Notes under the pieces: model-generated
What the model was told of the DNA's origin: nothing
Seen by the model: only the letters and a program-made list of their open reading frames with translations
The model's database searches: none
Assembly: GCA_051652245.1 (NCBI GenBank)
Contig: JBOFTV010000093.1
Span: forward strand, 1 to 31,724
DNA: 31,724 bases
Source: BHER01 sp051652245
Lineage (GTDB): Bacteria; Bacillota_I; Bacilli_A; Culicoidibacterales; Culicoidibacteraceae
Reading direction: 5' to 3'
Shown here: piece by piece, positions 8,187 through 16,226 of the stretch
Position numbering within the stretch: the first letter of the stretch is position 1
Layout of the letters: each line of letters starts with the position of its first letter
Program-made: the position numbers and the translations under genes

Positions 8187-8981
8187 TTATATTTTCTGGG
8201 TATACCGCTTCCGATTAATAAAATAGCAAACCTCTTCAAAGCCAACTGATTTTGCTAACGCTATTGCTTCAGGAAATTTTGCTTGAAAATCATTTGCTGT
8301 ATGTGCATCTGATCCTAAGCTAATATATTTCCCTCCTAGTTCAAAATAACGGGATAAAATTTCTTTTTGTGGATGGGGAACGCCCAAATCACTATAAGCT
8401 TTCGTATTTATTTCGAGGCATTTGTCCATCTCAATTATTTTTGTTAAAATTTGGGTTACTTTTTTTTCAAAATGGGGCAAGAACCATATTTTTTCTGGTA
8501 GGTATCTAACGACATAATCAAAATGTGTAAGGATGTCAAAGTTTGAAAATTGATTGAGACCTAGCCATGTAGCATCTAATACTGCTTCTAGTAAGTCCAA
8601 TGCTTCTTTTTCTGTTTCCATCGTGCGGGCTGTTCTAAAAATGCTACCTCCTGCTGTTCGATGAATTGACATTAATACTGAATCAAATGGATATTTTTCA
8701 ATCGTCTTTTTAATCCGCTCAACTGAGTTTTTTTCAAATCCAATTTCAATTGATTTTTGTAATTTAATTTCGGGGTAAGCTTGTTGCAATTGCTCCATTT
8801 CTGCAAGATATTTATCAATATCATAGTATGAATGTGTCTTTTCTCCATCCAAATAATCCATATGGTCACTAATATAGAGCATATCACAGCCAACACTCTT
8901 AGCCTTGTGAATTAAAGCTTCTATTTTCGTTGAACTATCGGGTGAGTAATAACTGTGGACGTGAGTATCAAAATATTTCAT
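8187..8981 (-). CDS. PHP-domain phosphoesterase, histidinol-phosphatase-like
   Basis: 264 residues with the full set of PHP metal ligands expected for the HisJ/HisK type: HVH at 7-9, SDH at 38-40, Glu in IEIGFE near 79-83, SIHR with His107, LTHFD with His153, and GSDAH at 223-227. The trinuclear site should therefore be intact. The family includes histidinol phosphatase and other phosphomonoesterases. No his biosynthesis gene is nearby: it ends an operon with nucleoside-salvage and M16 genes, so a role in histidine synthesis is not supported by context and the substrate is unknown. Spacing of 19 bases to the gene upstream suggests cotranscription. Confidence 0.85.
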   Translation of the reverse strand: MKYFDTHVHSYYSPDSSTKIEALIHKAKSVGCDMLYISDHMDYLDGEKTHSYYDIDKYLAEMEQLQQAYPEIKLQKSIEIGFEKNSVERIKKTIEKYPFDSVLMSIHRTAGGSIFRTARTMETEKEALDLLEAVLDATWLGLNQFSNFDILTHFDYVVRYLPEKIWFLPHFEKKVTQILTKIIEMDKCLEINTKAYSDLGVPHPQKEILSRYFELGGKYISLGSDAHTANDFQAKFPEAIALAKSVGFEEVCYFINRKRYTQKI

Positions 8982-9000
8982 CCAACTTAGCTCCTTTATT

Positions 9001-10314
9001 CTAACGTATATCTTGGGGTGTTCCTTCTAAAAGTACAAATGAAAGATAATCATCTAACTGCGAAACGATTTCTTGATATTTAGCTTCGACTTCCATAAAA
9101 GTAATTGTCTTTAGCCACGTAAGCAATGTATCGGGTGTTAAGCCTTCTTCTAAGAGCCTTGTCATTTCTGAGGTAATATAAGACATATTACTTTGCCCTT
9201 GAATCTGCATACCTATTTGCATCTTGCGAACTCTTTCAAATTGTTTCTCGTTGATTGTTTTCCCTTCATACCAGCATTGCTTATAAGTTTCAATAAAACG
9301 ATTAGGATCCTTTGTTTTAACTTGTGTTAATGTGTATGCATATTGCTTTTCGTATGTTGCATAACAGCTAATTCCGGTGTCAACAATAAATTCATCAATA
9401 AAATAATCATAATATGCCGATACATTAGAAAAAAGCATATCCAAAATAATATCCACAATCATTTCTTCATAAATATGATGTGTTTGCTTTACATTTGCAT
9501 TAATTCTAATATCTTTAAAAAGAGCACTTACATAATTTGTTTGCGCATCAATTTGCTTTTTAATTGCTTTTGTTGCAGGAATTGTTACGTCTTCCGTAAA
9601 CGCAAGCTTGATTTCTGCTTGCGGCTGATATTCTTTGAGCGCTTGATTTTCAATTATAACTGCTTTTATTTCTGCTAAATCAAAATTACCTGATAAAACA
9701 AGTTGCATATTAGAAGGGTGATAAAATGTTTCATAGCAGGTATATAAATCTGTTTTACTAATTGCCTTAATTGACGCAACACTCCCCGCAATATCAATGC
9801 CCACTGGATGATTTGGAAAACTTTGTTCAAGTGCATAACGATAGCCAATCCATGAGAACTGATCTTCATACATTTGAATTTCCTGTTCAATTATCCCTTT
9901 TTCTTTTTCCACGCTCTGGTCAGTAAAATAAGGCTTTTGCACATAATCTAGTAAAATAGTTACAGCCTCTGCTATTTTCTGATTAGCCGAAAATATATAT
10001 GAGGTCTGCTCATGTGATGTATAAGCATTCGCTGATGCTCCAATTTGTGAAAACGCCAAAAACACATCTGCCCCATCCGGTTGATCAAACATTTTATGCT
10101 CTAAAAAGTGGGCTACGCCATCCGGTGCTTGATAAAATTCATTGGTCTTTGGGTACACAAAGTTGCGATGAATTGAGCCATATTTTGTTGTAAACGAGGC
10201 ATGTGCTTCTTGAAAATTGCTGTTTGGTACAAGGCAGACTTCCATTCCATTCGCTAATTTGGTTGTATATCCCCTTTGCTTATTTGTAATTACGATTTCA
10301 TTCCATTTAATCAT
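9001..10314 (-). CDS. M16 family zinc peptidase, catalytic type (YmfH-like)
   Basis: 437 residues. It carries the inverted zinc motif HFLEH at 69-73 and the downstream block EKEKGIIEQE (136-145) expected to supply the third ligand; NAYTSHEQTSY between them is also typical. M16 peptidases enclose and cleave peptides in a chamber formed by two half-barrels of this kind. Its neighbour upstream is a related protein lacking the zinc motif, and the two overlap by 4 bases (ATGA), so they are likely made together and act as a heterodimer, as proposed for Bacillus YmfF/YmfH. No precursor peptide, radical-SAM enzyme or exporter is next to it, so the substrate is unknown. Confidence 0.9.
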   Translation of the reverse strand: MIKWNEIVITNKQRGYTTKLANGMEVCLVPNSNFQEAHASFTTKYGSIHRNFVYPKTNEFYQAPDGVAHFLEHKMFDQPDGADVFLAFSQIGASANAYTSHEQTSYIFSANQKIAEAVTILLDYVQKPYFTDQSVEKEKGIIEQEIQMYEDQFSWIGYRYALEQSFPNHPVGIDIAGSVASIKAISKTDLYTCYETFYHPSNMQLVLSGNFDLAEIKAVIIENQALKEYQPQAEIKLAFTEDVTIPATKAIKKQIDAQTNYVSALFKDIRINANVKQTHHIYEEMIVDIILDMLFSNVSAYYDYFIDEFIVDTGISCYATYEKQYAYTLTQVKTKDPNRFIETYKQCWYEGKTINEKQFERVRKMQIGMQIQGQSNMSYITSEMTRLLEEGLTPDTLLTWLKTITFMEVEAKYQEIVSQLDDYLSFVLLEGTPQDIR

Positions 10315-11594
10315 TTTTGCACCTCATTTTTTTCTTCTGGAAGGAGGATGAAGACTGTATCTTTTTTCCAGTCGGATGCTGCTGTTTTAACATCCTCAAT
10401 GGTAACTGCTTCAATAGCAAGTAACCACTGCTCAATTGTTTCAATATTTACAAGATATGACAGTGTCCGCTGGAGGCTAATGCAGCCTGAGGGCGAATCA
10501 GTAATTGCAATAATTCGATGTTTTGCTGTGATTTTAGCAATTGCTAATTCTTCTTCTGTAATCTCACCTAGTTGCATCCGCTGAATTTGAAGCTCAATAA
10601 TTCGCTGTGCTTCTGCTAAATTTTGTTCGTCTACACCTGCATAAATATACATTGCCTGCGCATAAGCATCCATTGATGCACTCGCATAGTAAGCAAGTGA
10701 CGCCTTTTCGCGCACTTCCTGAAATAATTTTGATTGTGACCCCGAACCTAATACATCAATAGCAATTTTTGTTTTAATGTAATCTGGTGACTTTATTGTA
10801 ACAGGAATTTGATAACCAATGTGTAATTTTGCTTGATTTACTTTCTGATTTTCGGTAAAAAAGGTTGCCTCCCCAACTTTAGTTCGACTATTTGCCGTAA
10901 TTGACAGTGGTAGTGCTTGCTTTTGTGTACTGCCTAAAATTTCATCTAATGCTTTTTCTAACTTTTCAGGTTCAATATTTCCAATGGCAAATACCGAAAT
11001 ATTATCCAATCCAATCATATGGTCATAAGTCTCAATTAACTGTTTATTTGTTATTATGTTATAATCGGCAAGTTCACCATAGGCTTTAACCGAAAATGGG
11101 GTATTAGCAAACATTTTCTCTACTAATTTTAATTGAGCATAATGCATTTTGTCATCATATAATTGCTTTATTTTCTCTTGCATTATGCGGTTTTCCACCG
11201 TTACAATACTAGGATTAAAATAGCCATCAATTAAAAACGGATCAAAAATAACCGCTTTTATACATGCATATATTTTAGCTAAGGTATATGCCTCATCTTT
11301 GACAATCAGCGGGTCTGCAAAGGTGAATTGAAAGGTGATTTCATGTATTCCACCATTTTTGCCAACACCACTTTGTACTCTTGCTGCATATAAATCAGCA
11401 AAGTGCGCTCTTGTTTCAAATTTCGTCGGAAATTTAGCTAATGCTCTTGTAAGTATTTGTGAAACTAAATTTCTTGCTGCAACTGTTGTCTTATCTAATA
11501 TTTGTGAGAATGTAATTTCCACTGAAATGGTGTCAAATTTAGCTGTTTGTTGGATATTATAGCTGCGCGTTTCTGATTTTACAATATGTTTCAC
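10311..11594 (-). CDS. M16 family protein without the zinc-binding motif (YmfF-like)
   Basis: 427 residues, similar in size and fold pattern to its partner (segments such as GSGSQSKLFQEVREKASLAYYASA match the C-terminal M16 domain). Where an active enzyme would have HxxEH, this protein reads FADLYAARVQSGVGKNGG, with no such motif anywhere, so it should be catalytically silent. The Arg in REKASLAYY, which helps bind substrate in active complexes, is retained. It probably forms the second half of the chamber with the catalytic subunit encoded immediately downstream. It ends with TGA, one of the few clear TGA stops in the window, which supports the standard genetic code. Confidence 0.88.
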   Translation of the reverse strand: MKHIVKSETRSYNIQQTAKFDTISVEITFSQILDKTTVAARNLVSQILTRALAKFPTKFETRAHFADLYAARVQSGVGKNGGIHEITFQFTFADPLIVKDEAYTLAKIYACIKAVIFDPFLIDGYFNPSIVTVENRIMQEKIKQLYDDKMHYAQLKLVEKMFANTPFSVKAYGELADYNIITNKQLIETYDHMIGLDNISVFAIGNIEPEKLEKALDEILGSTQKQALPLSITANSRTKVGEATFFTENQKVNQAKLHIGYQIPVTIKSPDYIKTKIAIDVLGSGSQSKLFQEVREKASLAYYASASMDAYAQAMYIYAGVDEQNLAEAQRIIELQIQRMQLGEITEEELAIAKITAKHRIIAITDSPSGCISLQRTLSYLVNIETIEQWLLAIEAVTIEDVKTAASDWKKDTVFILLPEEKNEVQK

Positions 11595-11614
11595 ACGACA
11601 CTTTCCTTTCTCTT

Positions 11615-12280
11615 TTAGTATGTTCCAAGGAGGACTTCAAGACCAACAATAATTGATAATCCATTAGACGTCCCAATTCTTGTTGCTCCCGCTGCAATCA
11701 TTTCCTCTAAATCCGCTGTTGTTCTGACCCCACCTGAGGCCTTTACTCCTGCTTTATCGCCTACTGTTTGCTTCATTAGTTTTACATCAGCAATTGTTGC
11801 TCCGCCTGTGCTAAATCCTGTCGATGTTTTCACAAAATTAGCTTCTGCTTCCACAGCAAGTTGGCATGCTATAACTTTCTCTTGTTCACTTAGGAGGCAA
11901 GTTTCCAAGATAACTTTGACAATTGCATCCCCTGAGGCTTTCACCACTGCTTCAATATCAGTTTTTACCGTTGCATGATCACCTGATTTAAGCGCCCCAA
12001 TATTAATTACCATGTCAATTTCTGTTGCCCCATTTTTAAGCGCATCTGCTGCTTCATACGCTTTTGTTGCTGCTGTATTGGCCCCCAGAGGGAAGCCAAT
12101 AACTGTACAGACTTGAACTTCGGTTCCTTTAACTAATTTTGCCGCAAGTGCTACCCAAGTTGGATTAACACAAACCGAAGCAAAATTCTGTGCTATTGCC
12201 TCTTGGCAGAGCGTCTTAATATCCGCTTCTGTTGTTTCAGGTTTTAATGCTGTGTGGTCAATCATTTTATTATATTTCAT
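11615..12280 (-). CDS. deoC: Deoxyribose-phosphate aldolase
   Basis: 221-residue TIM-barrel class I aldolase that splits 2-deoxyribose 5-phosphate into acetaldehyde and glyceraldehyde 3-phosphate. The Schiff-base lysine is Lys151 in VKTSTGF, with the proton-relay lysine Lys180 in VKASGG and Asp89 in EIDMVINIGA. Length and motifs are normal. It follows punA by 20 bases: the phosphorylase releases deoxyribose 1-phosphate, which after a mutase step (not in this window) feeds this enzyme. GAGGT precedes the ATG. Confidence 0.97.
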   Translation of the reverse strand: MKYNKMIDHTALKPETTEADIKTLCQEAIAQNFASVCVNPTWVALAAKLVKGTEVQVCTVIGFPLGANTAATKAYEAADALKNGATEIDMVINIGALKSGDHATVKTDIEAVVKASGDAIVKVILETCLLSEQEKVIACQLAVEAEANFVKTSTGFSTGGATIADVKLMKQTVGDKAGVKASGGVRTTADLEEMIAAGATRIGTSNGLSIIVGLEVLLGTY

Positions 12281-12300
12281 TTTATTCTACCTCTTTTTCA

Positions 12301-13134
12301 TTATAATTGAGCTACATACTTACTTGTAAGCAAACACATATTGTCGCTTAATTTATTAGCTACTTCCATTACTTCTTCATGATTAGGATTACTTTGACTA
12401 AGTCCGGCCGCCATATTGGTAATACAGCTCATGGCTACTACCTTTGTCTTTCCATGTGATGCAACAAGCACTTCAGGTACAGTTGACATCCCCACCGCAT
12501 CAGCACCAATATTATGAATATATCTAATTTCTGCTGCCGTTTCATATGCTGGGCCTTTCCAACCTGCATAGATACCTTCATAAACTAAAACGCCTTCTTC
12601 TTGAGCAATATTTTTAAGCGTTTGACGTTCAGTCAGTGTGTAGGCCTCAAGCATCGAGGGAAAACGCGTCCCAAATTCCGCTAGATTTTGCCCAACAAGT
12701 GGTGAGTCCCCCATTAGATTGATATGATCTGTAATAATCATGATCGCTCCGCCATCAAATTTTGTATGCATCCCCCCAGCAGCATTAGTTAATAATAAAT
12801 TAGGAATCCCTAGTGCTTGAAACACGCGGATTGGAAATGTTGTTTTCTGCATTGTATGCCCCTCATAATAGTGCACACGACCGGCCATTAAGACAACATC
12901 TTTACCCGACAGCTTGCCAAAAATTAACTTTCCTGCGTGCCCAACTACTGTGGATTGTAAAAAATGCGGAATGTTTTCATATGATACTTCTGTTTTTTCT
13001 GTTAATAAATCGGCAAGCTTTCCTAATCCACTCCCCGCAACAATTGCAATTGCTAATGGATTTTTGATGTATTGTTGTAGGTAATTAGTCGTTTCCTTGA
13101 TCATACTCATCATTTCTTTTTCAGTGTAATACAT
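12301..13134 (-). CDS. punA: Purine-nucleoside phosphorylase (trimeric PNP-I type)
   Basis: 277 residues. It cleaves purine (deoxy)ribonucleosides with phosphate to free base and (deoxy)ribose 1-phosphate. Visible motifs are GSGLG at 34-38, His66 in VVGHAG, RVHYYEGH at 86-93 for phosphate, TNAAGG at 116-121, GPAYET at 194-199, GMSTVPEV at 215-222 and CITNMAAG with Asn240. The Asn is the base-selecting residue in enzymes specific for inosine and guanosine, so 6-oxopurine preference is inferred. The ATG has GGAGGT 8 bases upstream. It is the first gene of its operon. Confidence 0.95.
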   Translation of the reverse strand: MYYTEKEMMSMIKETTNYLQQYIKNPLAIAIVAGSGLGKLADLLTEKTEVSYENIPHFLQSTVVGHAGKLIFGKLSGKDVVLMAGRVHYYEGHTMQKTTFPIRVFQALGIPNLLLTNAAGGMHTKFDGGAIMIITDHINLMGDSPLVGQNLAEFGTRFPSMLEAYTLTERQTLKNIAQEEGVLVYEGIYAGWKGPAYETAAEIRYIHNIGADAVGMSTVPEVLVASHGKTKVVAMSCITNMAAGLSQSNPNHEEVMEVANKLSDNMCLLTSKYVAQL

Positions 13135-13180
13135 GTTTTAAGACCTCCATTTTTCATGCTTTAGATGCATGTTCTCTTCT

Positions 13181-13210
13181 ATTATACATGAAATGTCTAC
13201 CCTTGTTCAA
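13181..13210 (-). promoter_or_regulatory. Sigma-A type promoter of the punA operon
   Basis: On the minus strand TTGAAC (13205-13210) and a perfect TATAAT (13181-13186) are separated by 18 bases. Transcription would start near 13174, giving a leader of about 40 bases with a small CATGC/GCATG hairpin and then the GGAGGT site. No purine riboswitch fits in that leader. Confidence 0.8.
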
Positions 13211-13270
13211 CCTTTTATGCCTATACAATTTATCTATCCCCGTTTTCCCTAAAAAATTAAGCTCCTTTTA

Positions 13271-13279
13271 TGGTATAAT
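13271..13279 (+). promoter_or_regulatory. Extended -10 promoter of the tmcAL-mrp operon
   Basis: TGGTATAAT on the plus strand, a consensus extended -10 box. No clear -35 is seen (an A-run lies at the right distance). Transcription would begin near 13286, about 30 bases before the tmcAL start codon. It diverges from the punA promoter. Confidence 0.75.
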
Positions 13280-13316
13280 AGATAAATATAATGTTTTTAA
13301 CAAAGGAGTATCTATT

Positions 13317-14384
13317 ATGGAATCGATCGCAATTATTGTTGAGTACAACCCACTACATAATGGGCATCTCCACCAAATAAAACAATGCAAGTTACTTTAC
13401 CCAAATGCAACACTGATTGCTATTTTAAACGGAAACTTTTTACAACGTGGTGAACCAGCTATTGCAAGTAAGTACACCCGCGCCCAGTGGGCTGTTGATT
13501 CTGGGTGTGATGTGGTCCTTGAATTACCCTTTGCTTTTGGTACTCAACGGGCTGATATCTTTGCTGATGGTGCCGTCCAAATTGCCGAAGCATTTGGTGC
13601 AAAGGCCCTAATTTACGGGGTTGAAGCCCTTGAAGATGATGCTGATTTGTTGGCGATGCTGCCTAATCAGCGGTTGGGATTTTTTTATAAAAAGGCTATT
13701 TTGGAGCGGGGATTTCTAATTGAGGCGATTCCAATTCAACGGGTCCATTCGCAGTTTAATGGCATTGAAATTACGCATGATCGTATTGCTAGTGCTACAA
13801 GTATTAGGCATTTATTGCACACTGATTTAGCAACTGTTGCTACCTATGTTCCCTCCTATGTTTTTGCTTATTTTAATGATCATGATGGGCCTTTTGTCTG
13901 TTTGGAGGATTATTATATGCTACTTCAGCAGGCGCTAATTAGACCTAATAATGACTACACTGCTATGTGCCAATTTGGCTTGTTTGAGAGTGTTAAGTCG
14001 TCGTTAGAAACAACAACTAATTTTGCCGATTTTTTTGCGAAAGTCCATCATAAGCACACGTCAAAAACACATATTCAAAGACTACTTACCTATTTGATTT
14101 GCAATGTCCCCCAAAAGCAGTTAGATGAGGCAACTAAAACAATATGGACAAGTATCCTTGCGCTTTCAAACAACGGCTGCCGCTACATTCGCTACTGGAA
14201 AAATCATTCACATAAACAGATTCCCCTCATTCAAAGACACCAAGACTTACAAAAACCACATGATATGTTACAATATAATAGCATGATTGCTTATGCCTTG
14301 CTACAAAAGATTCCCTTAGCAACCATAATTGCACAACACAAAAATAAAAAGATTATTCGGAGGAATTCAAAATATGAACTATAA
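13317..14384 (+). CDS. tmcAL: tRNA(Met) cytidine acetate ligase (TmcAL, YlbM family)
   Basis: 355 residues. The N-terminus MESIAIIVEYNPLHNGH carries the HxGH nucleotidyltransferase motif (His14-His17), followed by ILNGNFLQRGEPAIA at 36-50 and the second signature ASATSIR at 158-164. The Bacillus enzyme uses ATP and acetate to make N4-acetylcytidine at the wobble position of elongator tRNA-Met. The frame is open further upstream to 13188, but the ATG at 13317 is the true start: AAAGGAG lies 8 bases before it, homology begins exactly there, and the longer version would start before the promoter. It is slightly shorter than the Bacillus protein. The 3' end overlaps mrp by 11 bases. Confidence 0.93.
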   Translation: MESIAIIVEYNPLHNGHLHQIKQCKLLYPNATLIAILNGNFLQRGEPAIASKYTRAQWAVDSGCDVVLELPFAFGTQRADIFADGAVQIAEAFGAKALIYGVEALEDDADLLAMLPNQRLGFFYKKAILERGFLIEAIPIQRVHSQFNGIEITHDRIASATSIRHLLHTDLATVATYVPSYVFAYFNDHDGPFVCLEDYYMLLQQALIRPNNDYTAMCQFGLFESVKSSLETTTNFADFFAKVHHKHTSKTHIQRLLTYLICNVPQKQLDEATKTIWTSILALSNNGCRYIRYWKNHSHKQIPLIQRHQDLQKPHDMLQYNSMIAYALLQKIPLATIIAQHKNKKIIRRNSKYEL

Positions 14385-15381
14385 CACAAATGATATTCTA
14401 GCTGCGGTGTTAGATTTACAGCACCCTACACTTGGTATAAGCTTAGAACAGGCAAAGTCGATTACTAATATTTCAATTGATGAGCATAATAAAGTTAGCC
14501 TCACTTTTGATTTTGTTAAAAGCCGCCAAAAAGAATTCTTAGCATTTCAGCAAACCTTACTCAAACGCTTAAAAATTGATTTAGCTATTGAAAAAGTTAG
14601 TCTCAATTTTGCCCAAGAAGCACCACTAATCATCACTCCAACTAACCCACAAGCCAATAGTCGATATATCGCTATTATTTCTGGTAAAGGTGGTGTTGGT
14701 AAATCTACTGTTACTGTTAATTTGGCTAGAAGCTTACACAAGCAAGGTCAGAAAGTTGCCATTATTGATGCTGATATTTACGGAGCTAGTATCCCGCAAA
14801 TTATGCAAATTCAAAAAAGTCCTCCTAAGATATCTGGTAAGCAAGTTAAGCCTTTCATTGTTGGAGGAATTGAAGTTATTAGCAGTTCCCTGTTAATTTC
14901 TGAGCATCGCCCCGTTATGTGGAAGGGACCGATGCTTAGTAAACTTTTACGCCAGTTTTTTACTGATGTTGCTTGGAGTTCTGATATTGATGTTTTTTTA
15001 ATTGATATGCCTCCTGGAACGGGCGATATCATGCTTGAATTAAAGCATAATGTTCCAAATTGTGAAATGATTGTTGTAACAACGCCACAAGATGATGCCG
15101 CATTTGTTGCAACTAAAGCAGGTCTTGCAGCAATTGAGCTTGAGCATGAAATCCTTGGGATTATTGAAAATATGGCCTATGTTGATTGTGGCAGCTGTAG
15201 CACCAAAAATTTTGTCTTTGGTACTGGGGGGGGAGCCTATGTTGCTGAAGCCTTAGGCTGTGAAATTCTTGGTCAAATACCATTAACCGCCCTTGACACC
15301 CTAGCCCACTATCCACCAATTATTGCTCAAATAGAACAAGAAAGGACTAATTCAAATGAGAAAAAAAGCAATATTCTTTGA
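14374..15381 (+). CDS. mrp: Mrp/ApbC/NBP35 family iron-sulfur cluster carrier ATPase
   Basis: 335 residues. An N-terminal MIP18 (DUF59) domain (about 1-80) precedes a deviant-Walker P-loop SGKGGVGKS at 103-111, the switch segment LIDMPPGTGD near 209-218, and a CxxC pair (Cys272, Cys275) that would bridge a cluster across the dimer, followed by FVFGTGGG. These proteins bind and transfer Fe-S clusters. The start ATG at 14374 has GGAGG 10 bases upstream and lies inside the end of tmcAL; the open frame 15 codons further upstream lacks a ribosome site and is rejected. It overlaps the next gene by 26 bases. Confidence 0.93.
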   Translation: MNYNTNDILAAVLDLQHPTLGISLEQAKSITNISIDEHNKVSLTFDFVKSRQKEFLAFQQTLLKRLKIDLAIEKVSLNFAQEAPLIITPTNPQANSRYIAIISGKGGVGKSTVTVNLARSLHKQGQKVAIIDADIYGASIPQIMQIQKSPPKISGKQVKPFIVGGIEVISSSLLISEHRPVMWKGPMLSKLLRQFFTDVAWSSDIDVFLIDMPPGTGDIMLELKHNVPNCEMIVVTTPQDDAAFVATKAGLAAIELEHEILGIIENMAYVDCGSCSTKNFVFGTGGGAYVAEALGCEILGQIPLTALDTLAHYPPIIAQIEQERTNSNEKKSNIL

Positions 15382-16183
15382 TTTAGATGGCACGCTCTTA
15401 TCCTCACAAAATACAATTTCTCCAGAAACAAAAATTGCAATTGCAAACTTACAGAAATTAGGGCACAAAATTTTCATTGCTACGGGTAGGCAATACTATG
15501 GAGCTGTTCCGTTTCATAAACAACTATCCCTTGATACCCCACTCATCACACTAAATGGTGGGGCTATCTATGAACCCGATGGCCAGCTACTGATTAAAAC
15601 ATCTTTGGATGCACAATTTATCGAACAAATATTAACAGACACCATTTTCGAGAAAATTACAGACTTAAATAACTTTGAAACGCCTAACTTATCGATGCTA
15701 ACACTCCGTGATGAATCGATGCATGCTTATTTACACGGCCAAATGCCTACAGGTTTATTACCTAATCTAGGGCATACAAAACATTGCTTATCATCTTTAC
15801 CAACACTTAAACATGCGGTTAATTTATATTCATTTATTACCAGTGGGTCATTAGAATTGTGCCAAAATTATTTAAGTGATACACTTCCACCGACAGTTGG
15901 TTATCGAATTATTTATAATACGCCACACTTTTTAGAAATTTTTCCAACAACTGTCAGTAAGGCAACAGGAATTGAATGGGTAATTAATAAATTGGGACTT
16001 CACGACTATGAAACCGTTGCTTTTGGTGATGGGCTAAATGATATTGAGATGCTTTCCTATGTTGATATTGGTGTTTCTATGGCAAACGCGGAAGCAGCTG
16101 TAAAAGAATCAGCAATGTTTTCTACCACAAAGTCTAATCTAGATTCTGGTGTCGCCGATTACATCAATAAAAACTTCTTATAA
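15356..16183 (+). CDS. Cof-type HAD-superfamily phosphatase
   Basis: 275 residues, class IIB HAD hydrolase. Motif I FFDLDGTLL (about 7-15) holds the nucleophile and acid Asp residues, ATGRQ gives motif II, and KATGIEWV then FGDGLNDIEML give the motif III lysine and motif IV aspartates. Such enzymes dephosphorylate small phosphorylated metabolites (sugar phosphates, FMN, PLP); the substrate here is not predictable. It overlaps the end of mrp by 26 bases and is the last gene of the operon, with a terminator directly after its stop. Confidence 0.92.
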   Translation: MRKKAIFFDLDGTLLSSQNTISPETKIAIANLQKLGHKIFIATGRQYYGAVPFHKQLSLDTPLITLNGGAIYEPDGQLLIKTSLDAQFIEQILTDTIFEKITDLNNFETPNLSMLTLRDESMHAYLHGQMPTGLLPNLGHTKHCLSSLPTLKHAVNLYSFITSGSLELCQNYLSDTLPPTVGYRIIYNTPHFLEIFPTTVSKATGIEWVINKLGLHDYETVAFGDGLNDIEMLSYVDIGVSMANAEAAVKESAMFSTTKSNLDSGVADYINKNFL

Positions 16184-16222
16184 AAAAAAGCACCCCCATA
16201 ATTTGGTGGTTGCTTTTTTTTC
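16182..16222. terminator. Bidirectional terminator between the HAD gene and hisS
   Basis: An A-run, GCACC, then a loop around CATAATTT, then GGTGGTTGC and a run of eight T. The stem pairs A-run to T-run and GCA-CC-CC with GG-GG-TGC, with single T bulges. It can stop the plus-strand tmcAL operon and the convergent minus-strand rimP-hisS run, whose last stop is at 16227. Confidence 0.85.
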
Positions 16223-16226
16223 TTGT

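Noticed and set aside
10311..10314. Mycoplasma-type genetic code (TGA as Trp)
   Set aside because: Conserved Trp residues use TGG, full-length proteins read under the standard code, and the ymfF-like gene ends with TGA in an ATGA overlap.
13135..13180. Purine riboswitch before punA
   Set aside because: The leader is only about 40 bases and shows just a 5-bp stem, too short for an aptamer of that class.
13188..13316. Extended N-terminus of the tmcAL reading frame
   Set aside because: It would start before the promoter at 13271-13279, lacks a ribosome site, and the family homology begins exactly at the ATG at 13317.
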